Positions 8,982-16,388 of a stretch of DNA of 64,000 nucleotides are shown one piece after another (the first letter of the stretch is position 1; the number at the start of each line of letters is the position of its first letter). The stretch is taken from NCBI GenBank assembly GCA_903847405.1, contig CAINDP010000138.1:1-64000 (forward strand), read 5' to 3'. This DNA is from an uncultured Myxococcales bacterium. Its GTDB lineage: Bacteria; Myxococcota_A; UBA9042; DTJE01. The notes under the pieces are model-generated. The model saw nothing but the letters and a program-made list of their open reading frames with translations. It had not been told where the DNA came from and ran no database searches. The translations under genes were made by a program, and so were the position numbers.

Positions 8982-10388
8982 TCACACGTAGATGTCCCGC
9001 CGCCCGGCGCGGACCTTTTCGACCAGTTTTTCCGACACGGCCCGGCTCTTCGGGTCCATCGTCGCCAGCGTTTCCGCGATCAGCGCCTCGCCCACGGCCC
9101 GCGTTTCGGGCGACGCGTAGTCGGACAGGTACTCCGCGAACGTCGACAGGGCGTTCGGGTCGCAGTGCATCCGGATGTCGCCGGGCTTCGCCAGGTCCAT
9201 GAAGTCCTTCCCGACCCGCCCCAGCCGGTAGCAGCCGGTGCAGAACGAGGGGATGTAGCCCAGCCCGGCGATGTCCTTCACGACCTCGTCCAGGCTGCGA
9301 TGATCGCCCAGGCTGAACTGCTGGCCGTCCTCGGTGATCCCGCCTTCCTCCTCGGCATAGCCGCCGGGGTTCGTGCGGCTGCCGGCCGAGATCTGCGAAA
9401 TGCCCAGCGCGAACGTTTCCCGCCGGATGTTCGCGGTTTCCCGGGTGGACAGGATGATGCCCGTGTAGGGCACCGCCAGGCGCAGGATGGCCACCAGCTT
9501 GCGGAACTCGATGTCCGCGACGGGCTTCGGCGGGTGCGTCGCCACGTCGGACCCGACCGCCGGCTCCAGGCGCGGCACGCTGATCGTGTGCGGCCCGACG
9601 CCGAAGGCCTGCTCCAGGTGCCGCACGTGCTGCATCAACGCCAGGATTTCGAACCGCCAGTCCCACAGCCCGAACAGCACGCCGACGCCCACGTCCTGGA
9701 TGCCGGCCGACATCGCCCGGTCCATCACCGTGACGCGCCAGTCGTAGTCGCGCTTCTTGCCGACCAGGTGGACCTGCCGGTACGTTTCCCGGTGGTACGT
9801 TTCCTGGAACAACTGGTAGGTGCCGATCTTCGCATCCCGCAACGCCGTGAACTCGCCCATGTTCAGCGGCGCCACGTTCACGTTCACGCGACGGATTTCC
9901 CCCGGACCGCTCTTCACCCCGTAGATCGTGTCGATGGACTTCAGGACGTAGTCGAAGCCCTCGTTCGGATAGGACTCGCCCGCGACCAGCAGCACGCGCT
10001 TGTGGCCGCTTTCGACCAGGATGCGCGTCTCGTTCGCGATTTCCTCCTGCGTCAGCGCCCGCCGCTTCACTTCCTTGTTGCGCAGCCGGAACGCGCAGTA
10101 GGTGCAGTCGTTGGCGCAGAAGTTCGACACGTACAGCGGGGCGAAAATCACCAACCGCCGCCCGTAGATGTGCTCCTTCACCTGCCGCGCCGCCGCGAAC
10201 AGTTCGCCCAGCATCCCGGGGTCCGAAATGCCGGCCAGGGCCGCCACGTCGTCCATCCCCAGGCCCTTCATTTCCAGGGCCTTTGCCAGGACCTCCCGCA
10301 CGTGGCCGGTGTCATGCCCGGCCCCGGCCTCCAGCGCCCGGCCGATTTCCGCCTCGTCGATGAACTCCGCCGTTTCCGCAATCGCCAT
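8982..10388 (-). CDS. hydG: [FeFe] hydrogenase maturase HydG (tyrosine lyase)
   Basis: This encodes 468 residues. HydG is a radical SAM enzyme that cleaves tyrosine to make the CO and CN ligands of the H-cluster. The N-terminal SAM-cluster motif is CANDCTYC. The C-terminal auxiliary-cluster motif CTGC-x22-C (FCTGCYRLGR to RMHCDPNAL) has exactly the expected spacing. GGAGG lies 5 bases before ATG 10388. It starts 12 bp after the histidine-kinase gene, so the two are probably co-transcribed. Confidence 0.96.
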   Translation of the reverse strand: MAIAETAEFIDEAEIGRALEAGAGHDTGHVREVLAKALEMKGLGMDDVAALAGISDPGMLGELFAAARQVKEHIYGRRLVIFAPLYVSNFCANDCTYCAFRLRNKEVKRRALTQEEIANETRILVESGHKRVLLVAGESYPNEGFDYVLKSIDTIYGVKSGPGEIRRVNVNVAPLNMGEFTALRDAKIGTYQLFQETYHRETYRQVHLVGKKRDYDWRVTVMDRAMSAGIQDVGVGVLFGLWDWRFEILALMQHVRHLEQAFGVGPHTISVPRLEPAVGSDVATHPPKPVADIEFRKLVAILRLAVPYTGIILSTRETANIRRETFALGISQISAGSRTNPGGYAEEEGGITEDGQQFSLGDHRSLDEVVKDIAGLGYIPSFCTGCYRLGRVGKDFMDLAKPGDIRMHCDPNALSTFAEYLSDYASPETRAVGEALIAETLATMDPKSRAVSEKLVEKVRAGRRDIYV

Positions 10389-10400
10389 GCTCGCCTCCGC

Positions 10401-11720
10401 TCAACCCGCCCCGCCGCCGCCCTCGTCCGGGGACTGCAGGGGCTGGGGGATTTCAAACGAAAACTCGGCCCACTTCCCCAGTTCGGATTCCGCCATCACC
10501 CGGCCGCCGTGCAGGCGCACGATCCGCGCCACCGTGTAAAGGCCCACGCCCGTGCCCTTCTGCCGCAGCAGTTCGGGGGTCTGCAGGCGGGAAAACTTCC
10601 GGAACAGCCGCGCGCGCTGGGCCTCGGGGAAGCCCGGACCCTCGTTCCACACGGCCACCCGGAAGCCGCCTTCCGTGCGCCCCGCCGTCACCCGGATCCG
10701 CCCGCCCTCGGCGCCGTACTTCGCGGCATTGCCGACGAAGTTCAAGGCCACGATCCGCAGCAGGTCGGGGTCCGCGTCCACGGCCAGTCCTTCCGCCGGC
10801 CAGTCCCGCTGCACCGTCATCCCCTTCGCCTGGATCTGCGGTTCGGCCATGTCCAGGGCCGGCTCCAGGGCGTCGGCCACCAGGTCCATCCCGGTCTTCG
10901 CGTCCACCTTCAGCCCGGCGCCCTCGACGTGCGCCAGATCCAGGTAGTCCCGCACCAGGCCCAGCAGGTACTCGCCCTTGGCGATGATGCGTTCGATCTT
11001 GCTCTTCTGCGGCTGCGTCAGGTCCCCGACGTACCCCTCCAGCAGCATGTGGCCGTCCAGCACCATCGAGGCCACGGGGGACTTCAGTTCGTGGGACACG
11101 AAGCCCAGCATTTCGGTGTACGCCGCGTTCGCCGCAGCCAACTGCTCGATGTGCCACGCCTTTTCGACCGCCTGCGCCAGCCGCTCGGCCATCGCGAAGT
11201 GCATCCGCACCTGCTCCGGCCCGTAGGCGGCCACCTCCCGCGACGATCGGAACAGCAGCCCGACCGGCCGCCCCTCGACCACCAGCGGGCAGGTCATGCT
11301 GGATCGGACGCCCTCGGCCACCAGGATCCGCGTCGAACGGCTGTCGGGATGTTCGCGGAGGTAAGCGGACAGGTCGTCGATGATGCGCAGGCGCCGGCCC
11401 TTCAGCAGCGCCTCCAGCGAACTGCCGTGCATCTCCTCGCCGTAGCCCTGGCCCAGCAGGATCGGCTGGTACGCCGCCCCGACCCAGCGGGACACCAGGC
11501 GGGAACCGTCGTCGACGACGAACGCCAGGCCGATCCGGTCCGAGGTCCCGATGGCCTTGGACGACTCGAAGGCGAACTCCATGATCCGATCCAGGGACTC
11601 GGACGCCGCCACCTTCCGGTTGATGGTGTCCAGGACCCTTGCGACCTCCGGGGGGAACGTTCCCGCCCCGGCGTCCTCGTCTGCCAGATCCACGTATCGA
11701 AGCCCGTGCCGACCGTCCAT
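10401..11720 (-). CDS. GAF-domain sensor histidine kinase
   Basis: This encodes 439 residues. A GAF-type sensor region at about 30-200 is followed by a HisKA dimerisation domain with the phospho-acceptor His in GFVSHELKSP. The HATPase_c domain has the N box (NFVGNAAKYG), G1 (NEGPGFP) and G2 (GTGVGLYTVARIV). No membrane segment is visible, so it is a soluble kinase. GGAGG lies 5 bases upstream. It stands between hydA and hydG, and the only response regulator of the cluster is the lone REC protein at its head, so they plausibly form a pair controlling or sensing hydrogenase status (inference). Confidence 0.9.
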   Translation of the reverse strand: MDGRHGLRYVDLADEDAGAGTFPPEVARVLDTINRKVAASESLDRIMEFAFESSKAIGTSDRIGLAFVVDDGSRLVSRWVGAAYQPILLGQGYGEEMHGSSLEALLKGRRLRIIDDLSAYLREHPDSRSTRILVAEGVRSSMTCPLVVEGRPVGLLFRSSREVAAYGPEQVRMHFAMAERLAQAVEKAWHIEQLAAANAAYTEMLGFVSHELKSPVASMVLDGHMLLEGYVGDLTQPQKSKIERIIAKGEYLLGLVRDYLDLAHVEGAGLKVDAKTGMDLVADALEPALDMAEPQIQAKGMTVQRDWPAEGLAVDADPDLLRIVALNFVGNAAKYGAEGGRIRVTAGRTEGGFRVAVWNEGPGFPEAQRARLFRKFSRLQTPELLRQKGTGVGLYTVARIVRLHGGRVMAESELGKWAEFSFEIPQPLQSPDEGGGGAG

Positions 11721-11914
11721 GCGGCCCTCCCATGTGGATCGTCCCGAGTCGGCTTCGGCTCCGGCGAGAGTTTCCTGCGGAAACCCATCGCCTCCGCCTG
11801 CGCGCTCGGGAGGAACAGGGGTCCCAATATCTCAAAGCGCGCGCACCCGCGCAAGGCGGTTCACCCGCCCCTATGGAAGTTGCTTTCCTTTCGCGGGCGG
11901 CAATTGTGGGACCC

Positions 11915-11942
11915 GGGGCCCCGGCCTTTCGACCGGGACCCC
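11915..11942 (-). terminator. Strong GC hairpin downstream of hydA
   Basis: GGGGTCCCGG and CCGGGGCCCC (one G-U pair) form a 10-bp stem with an 8-nt loop, 25 nt after the hydA stop on the minus strand. No U-tract follows, so it may act as a processing or attenuation site rather than a full terminator. The 247-bp gap holding it separates hydCBA from the HK-hydG unit and shows no other gene. Confidence 0.4.
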
Positions 11943-11967
11943 GGCGTGTGGTTCACTGGCGCCCGCG

Positions 11968-13890
11968 CTACTCGGCGATGTACTTGCCGCGGGGGGTGTA
12001 GTGCGTGTGCAGCAGCTTGTGGCTCTTGTGGCTGCACGGCCCCTCGGTCAGGAACTTGCCGTACAGTTCCAGCACGGCCGGGTTCTCGTGCGACTTGCGG
12101 ATCGGATAGGCCGAATCCTCGGCGTAGATCGCCTTGGACCGCGCCTCGCGGATCGCCTGGGACGTCGGGATCGGCTGGCCACCGCCGCCGATGCAGCCGC
12201 CCGGGCAGCCCATGAACTCGATGAAGTGGCACTGGGACAGCGGGCCGCCGTTCTTCAGGTCTTCCATGACCTTGTGGGCGTTCGCCGTGCCGTGGGCCAC
12301 GGCCACCTTGACCGTGACGCCCTTCAGGAAGTCCCAGGACTCGAACAGCGGCTTCAGGATCGCGGGCACCTCGCCGACCGACGGGATCGTCAGTTCGACG
12401 TACTTGACCCCGTCCATGCCGCGCAGGGGAATGATGTCGGCGTGGTCGAACAGGTTTTCGACCTTGATGCCGACCACCAGTTCGATGACCGTCCGCAGCG
12501 CCGCTTCCATGACGCCGCCGGTGGTCCCGAAGATGACGCCCGAGCCGGTCGCCGAGCCGAAGGGCGAATCGAAGTCGGACTTCGCCATGTTCGGCAGGTC
12601 GATCCCCGCTTCCTGGATCATCTTGGCCAGTTCGCGGGTCGTCAGGCCGTAGTCCACGTCCTTGAACCCGGAATCGACCATCTCGGGCCGGTTGCACTCG
12701 AACTTCTTGGCCGAGCAGGGCATCAGGGCGACCGTCACGATGTCCTTCGGATCCAGCCCGTTCAGCTGGGCGTAGTACGTCTTGATGACCGCGCCGAACA
12801 TCTGCTGCGGCGACTTGGCCGAGGACAGGTTCGGGATGTACTCGGGGTAGAAGTGCTCCAGGTACTTCACCCACCCCGGCGAGCAGGACGTGAACTGCGG
12901 CAGGAAGACCGGGCCCTTCTTGGTCTTCAGGGCGTCCTGCAGGCGCATCAGCAGTTCCGCGCCTTCCTCGAAGATGGTCAGGTCGGCGGTGAAGTTCGTG
13001 TCGAACACCTTGTCGAATCCGCACAGGCGCATCGCGGTGTTCAACTCGAACGTCAGCGGGTTGCCCGGCTCCAGGCCGAAGCACTCGCCGATCGCCGCAC
13101 GGGGGGCAGGCGCCGTCTGGATGACGACGTGCTTCTTGGGATCGTCGATCGCGGCCCAGACTTCGTCCGTCGGGTCATTGGCCCGCAGGGCGCCCGTCGG
13201 GCAGCGATTGATGCACTGGCCGCAGTTGATGCAGACGACGTCCGCCAGCGGCTTGTCCATGAACGTTTCGATCCGGGTCTGGTCGCCGCGGCCGATCGCC
13301 TCCAGGACGCCCACTTCCTGCAGATCGATGCAGGTCCGCACGCAGCGGCGGCACAGCACGCACTTGTTCATGTCGCGGATGACCGAGTGGCTCGACTCGT
13401 CCTTCGCGAACAGCGGCTTGTCCGGGTGGCCGAACCGGAAGAAGTCCACGCCGTATTCCTTGGCCAGCGCCTGCAGTTCGCAGTTGTTGTTCCGGCCGCA
13501 GGCGTAGCACTCGCCGTAGTGCTTGGACAGCATCAGGTCGATGATGTGCCGGCGCGCCTGGCGCACCTTCCGGGTGTGCGTGTGGATCTTCAGCGGCGAG
13601 TGGACCGGGTAGGCGCAGGACGCCTGCAGGGTCCGCATGCCCTCGACCTCGACCAGGCAGATGCGGCAGAGGCCCGCTTCGCACAGATCGGGGTGCGCGC
13701 ACAGGGTCGGGATCCGGATGCCGACCTTCTTCGCGGCTTCCAGAATCGTGGTCCCCAGGGGGACCTTCACTTCCTGGCCATCAATGGTCAACGTCACGCG
13801 CGATCCGATCATCCCGCCGTCCTCGACGGGGGGAATCACGTGGCCCGTCTGGCTGGCGGGGGCGCGATTGGTGTCAATGGTATCCGACAT
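11968..13890 (-). CDS. hydA: [FeFe] hydrogenase catalytic subunit HydA (NAD-linked trimeric type)
   Basis: This encodes 640 residues. The N-terminal [2Fe-2S] domain has C64/C75/C78/C92, and the His-Cys cluster motif is H124-x3-C128-x2-C131-x5-C137. Two [4Fe-4S] ferredoxin motifs follow (CVLCRRCVRTC; CINCGQCINRC). The H-cluster domain has L1 TSCSPGW (334-340), L2 MPCSAKKFE (390-) and L3 EFMGCPGGCIGGGGQP (559-). The C-terminus SHKLLHTHYTPRGKY is typical of hydrogenases partnered with NuoE/NuoF-like subunits. Ser337 replaces the second Cys of the textbook TSCCPxW motif. AAGGAG lies upstream of ATG 13890. It is 35 bp after hydB in a hydCBA operon. Confidence 0.95.
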   Translation of the reverse strand: MSDTIDTNRAPASQTGHVIPPVEDGGMIGSRVTLTIDGQEVKVPLGTTILEAAKKVGIRIPTLCAHPDLCEAGLCRICLVEVEGMRTLQASCAYPVHSPLKIHTHTRKVRQARRHIIDLMLSKHYGECYACGRNNNCELQALAKEYGVDFFRFGHPDKPLFAKDESSHSVIRDMNKCVLCRRCVRTCIDLQEVGVLEAIGRGDQTRIETFMDKPLADVVCINCGQCINRCPTGALRANDPTDEVWAAIDDPKKHVVIQTAPAPRAAIGECFGLEPGNPLTFELNTAMRLCGFDKVFDTNFTADLTIFEEGAELLMRLQDALKTKKGPVFLPQFTSCSPGWVKYLEHFYPEYIPNLSSAKSPQQMFGAVIKTYYAQLNGLDPKDIVTVALMPCSAKKFECNRPEMVDSGFKDVDYGLTTRELAKMIQEAGIDLPNMAKSDFDSPFGSATGSGVIFGTTGGVMEAALRTVIELVVGIKVENLFDHADIIPLRGMDGVKYVELTIPSVGEVPAILKPLFESWDFLKGVTVKVAVAHGTANAHKVMEDLKNGGPLSQCHFIEFMGCPGGCIGGGGQPIPTSQAIREARSKAIYAEDSAYPIRKSHENPAVLELYGKFLTEGPCSHKSHKLLHTHYTPRGKYIAE

Positions 13891-13925
13891 GGTGATCGCT
13901 CCTTCGCTTCGGGTCTCCCCGCCTC

Positions 13926-15122
13926 CTAGTGCGCCGCGCCCTGCGTCCGCCCCATCACTTCATCCTTGAAGTGCTTGATGATGGACAGGAACGCATTCGG
14001 GGCGGACTGCCCCAGGCCGCACTTCGACGCCACCTGCATGGTTTCGCCCAGGGAAGACAACTCGTTGAGATACCTCATCGAGCAGCGCCCGTGCTCCAGC
14101 ATTTCGACGCCTTCCAGGAGCTTGGGGTTCCCGTCGCGGCACGGCGTGCACTGGCCGCAGGATTCCTCGACGAAGAACTCCAGGAAGTTCTTGGCGACCG
14201 CCAGCATGTCGCGCTGGTGCCCGAAGACGATGATCGACCCGCCGGTCGACACGTCCTCGAACGCGATGGCCCGGCCGAACTCGGACGCCGGGACGCAATG
14301 GCCCGACGCGCCGCCGATCTGGACGGCCTTCGCGTCCGCGCCACCGACGGCTTCCAGCATCTTGTTGACCGTGATGCCCATCGGGAACTCGTAGATGCCG
14401 GGCAGCTTGCAGTCGCCCGACACGCTGAAGATCTTCAGGCCGGTGGACCGCTGGGTCCCGATGGCCTTGAACCACGCGGAGCCCTTCACCAGGATGCAGG
14501 TCGCCCAGGCGAAGGTTTCGACGTTGTTCACGATCGAGGGCTTGCCGTTCAGGCCCGTGTCGACGGGGAAGGGCGGCCGGTTGCGCGGCTCGCCGCGGCA
14601 GCCTTCCAGCGACTCGATCAGGGCGGTTTCCTCGCCGCAGATGTAGGCGCCGGAGCCCATGCGGATCTCGATGTCGAATTCGAAGCCCTGCTTGCCGGCG
14701 ACGTTGACGCCCAGCAGGCCCTTCTTGCGCCGGGCCGCCAGGACGGCGTCCAGGTGCGGGCGCAGGTAGGTGTACTCGCCGCGCAGGTACAGGATGCCGG
14801 TCTTGGAACCGACCGCGTACCCGCCGATCGTCATGCCCTCGAACACCAGGTCGGCATGGTCGGTCAGGATCACGCGATCCTTGAACGTGCCGGGCTCGCC
14901 TTCGTCGGCGTTGCAGATCACGTACTTGACGTCCGCCTGGGCGGCTGCGGCCAGGTTCCACTTCACGCCGGTCGGGAAGCCGGCGCCGCCGCGACCCTTC
15001 AACTGGGACGCGGTGATTTCGGCGATCAGATCCGCGCGAGGCTTCGCCATGGCGGCCCGGAGGCCCACGTCCGGCTCGATCGTCGCGAAGGTCAGGGGGG
15101 CCTTGTGATTGGGAGTAATCAT
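13926..15122 (-). CDS. hydB: NuoF-like NAD(H)-binding hydrogenase subunit HydB
   Basis: This encodes 398 residues from ATG 15122, whose ATGA overlaps the hydC stop; the longer track ORF reads into hydC. The FMN/NADH fold signature GRGGAGFPTGVKW, CNADEGEPGTFKDR and SGAYICGEETALIESLEG are present, and the [4Fe-4S] motif is ESCGQCTPCRDG plus a later CGLG. The protein is a bare NuoF core: it lacks both the N-terminal thioredoxin-like [2Fe-2S] domain and the C-terminal 2x[4Fe-4S] ferredoxin domain seen in the larger bifurcating HydB. It carries electrons between NAD(H) and HydA. Confidence 0.93.
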   Translation of the reverse strand: MITPNHKAPLTFATIEPDVGLRAAMAKPRADLIAEITASQLKGRGGAGFPTGVKWNLAAAAQADVKYVICNADEGEPGTFKDRVILTDHADLVFEGMTIGGYAVGSKTGILYLRGEYTYLRPHLDAVLAARRKKGLLGVNVAGKQGFEFDIEIRMGSGAYICGEETALIESLEGCRGEPRNRPPFPVDTGLNGKPSIVNNVETFAWATCILVKGSAWFKAIGTQRSTGLKIFSVSGDCKLPGIYEFPMGITVNKMLEAVGGADAKAVQIGGASGHCVPASEFGRAIAFEDVSTGGSIIVFGHQRDMLAVAKNFLEFFVEESCGQCTPCRDGNPKLLEGVEMLEHGRCSMRYLNELSSLGETMQVASKCGLGQSAPNAFLSIIKHFKDEVMGRTQGAAH

Positions 15123-15643
15123 GCGTGTCCCTCCTCGTGCGACGATTCGAGGGCGTACACGCCGAAGGTCTTCCGACAGGTCTCGAGGATGTCGTGGACC
15201 GTCGCCGGCGTCACGCGCGTGTAGATGATGTCGTTGACCAGCACCGCGGGGCCCTGGTCGCACATGCCCAGGCAGTTCGCCCACTCCAGCGAGAACTTCC
15301 CGTCGGGGGTGGTTTCGCCGAACGTGATGCCCAGGTCGCTTTCCAGCTGCTGGGCCACGCGGGCCTTGCCCTGCATGTCGCAGGAAATCGTGCGGCACAG
15401 GCGGATGACGAACTTGCCCTGGGGCCGATGGTCCAGGAACGAGTAGAACGAAACCACGCTGTACACTTCCACCGGGTGGATGCCCAGCTGGTCTGCAAGG
15501 ACCTGCATCCCGTATTCCGAGACGCGGGCGTACTTCTTCTGGATCTCCTGCAACACCGGGATCAGCGCCGCACGGTCGTTTCCGAACCGCTGCAGCCAGG
15601 TGCCGATGTCGCTCTTCAGCCGTTCTTGTTCGGTGACGAGCAT
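15119..15643 (-). CDS. hydC: NuoE-like [2Fe-2S] hydrogenase subunit HydC
   Basis: This encodes 174 residues. It is a thioredoxin-like [2Fe-2S] protein of the 24-kDa NADH dehydrogenase family. The N-terminal helical part (LIPVLQEIQKKYARVSEYGMQVLADQLGI) is followed by the four ligands in CRTISC and ANCLGMC, with the GPAVLVND turn. It starts 3 nt after the REC gene and overlaps hydB by 4 nt (ATGA), so REC-hydC-hydB-hydA is one transcription unit. Confidence 0.94.
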   Translation of the reverse strand: MLVTEQERLKSDIGTWLQRFGNDRAALIPVLQEIQKKYARVSEYGMQVLADQLGIHPVEVYSVVSFYSFLDHRPQGKFVIRLCRTISCDMQGKARVAQQLESDLGITFGETTPDGKFSLEWANCLGMCDQGPAVLVNDIIYTRVTPATVHDILETCRKTFGVYALESSHEEGHA

Positions 15644-15646
15644 GGA

Positions 15647-16024
15647 TCAGCCCCCCTTCTTCAAGAGTTCGTCCACCAGGGCCAGCAGGCGCTTCGGGGG
15701 CACCGGCTTTTCCTGGAACGCGTCCACCGGGACCAGGTCCGAACTGCGGTCGTACGCCAGGCCCGTGACCTTGCTGATGCTGGTCAGCATCAGGATCGGG
15801 GTCTTCACGTTCGCCCGGCGCAGATCCTGAGCCATCACGATGCCGTCGTCCGGCGACTCCATCATGACGTCCAGGATCAGCAGGTCCGGACGATCGCGCT
15901 GCATCGCCTTCATGCCATCAACGACATTGAACGCAGAAGCTACCGAATGTCCTGCCTTTTCGAGGATCAGTCGGCAATCCTCCACGAGGTCCGGATCGTC
16001 GTCGACTACCAGAATTTTCGCCAC
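15647..16024 (-). CDS. Single-domain response regulator (REC only)
   Basis: This encodes 125 residues from GTG 16024, with GAGGAGG seven bases upstream. It is a receiver domain only, with acidic pocket VVDDD, phospho-acceptor Asp52 (LLILDVMM), switch Thr/Ser81 and Lys106 (QEKPVPP). No DNA-binding or enzymatic output domain is present, so it must act through protein contact. It is the first gene of the hydCBA operon, and the cluster's only histidine kinase lies four genes downstream. A pairing of the two, possibly to tune hydrogenase activity or relay a redox signal, is inference. Confidence 0.88.
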   Translation of the reverse strand: MAKILVVDDDPDLVEDCRLILEKAGHSVASAFNVVDGMKAMQRDRPDLLILDVMMESPDDGIVMAQDLRRANVKTPILMLTSISKVTGLAYDRSSDLVPVDAFQEKPVPPKRLLALVDELLKKGG

Positions 16025-16162
16025 GCCACTACCTCCTCTACGAGCACACCGATACAACCGCCGACGGCCCCGCTCATAGAGCCGGACGGCGGCGCGCGTC
16101 GATGGGTGGGGCCGGGGGTTTATTTGCCCGGACTCCCCTGTTTCCGCGCTTGGCTGGGGAGG

Positions 16163-16168
16163 ATTGTA
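16163..16168 (-). promoter_or_regulatory. Candidate -10 box for the REC-hydCBA operon, in the 364-bp gap 16025-16388
   Basis: TACAAT on the minus strand is a 5/6 match to the -10 consensus and lies about 140 bp upstream of the REC start. No good -35 sits at the right distance; a TTGAC abuts the hexamer instead. The rest of the gap (the 3' region of the C25 gene, with a G10 run at 16328-16337) shows no gene. Confidence 0.3.
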
Positions 16169-16388
16169 GTCAAGTGCCAAACGGAAATGAAAGGGCTTTT
16201 TTCATGCTTCAACCCCTTTTCTTAACAGAGACTTCCGCGGTCCGAGCATCCCTGGAGGGGGGATAACCCTGTCGCAACGCGTCATTGCAGCATCCGACCC
16301 GTTTCTTCGCGTCGATTCCGGACCCGTGGGGGGGGGGATTCATTTTGCGGCCGGAACACGCGCACGCAGGTCGTTCAACGCAGGCCGA

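Noticed and set aside
6203-9202. 999-residue plus-strand ORF over hydF/aspA
   Set aside because: Antisense shadow of well-identified genes; low-complexity Ser/Arg/Thr composition.
8901-12215. 1104-residue plus-strand ORF
   Set aside because: Antisense to hydG, the histidine kinase and hydA; composition typical of a GC-rich shadow frame.
16140-16175. Sigma54-type promoter (TGGCAC...) upstream of the REC-hydCBA operon
   Set aside because: TTTGGCACTTGACTACAAT has the GG element but not the TTGC at the required distance; a sigma70-like TACAAT fits better.
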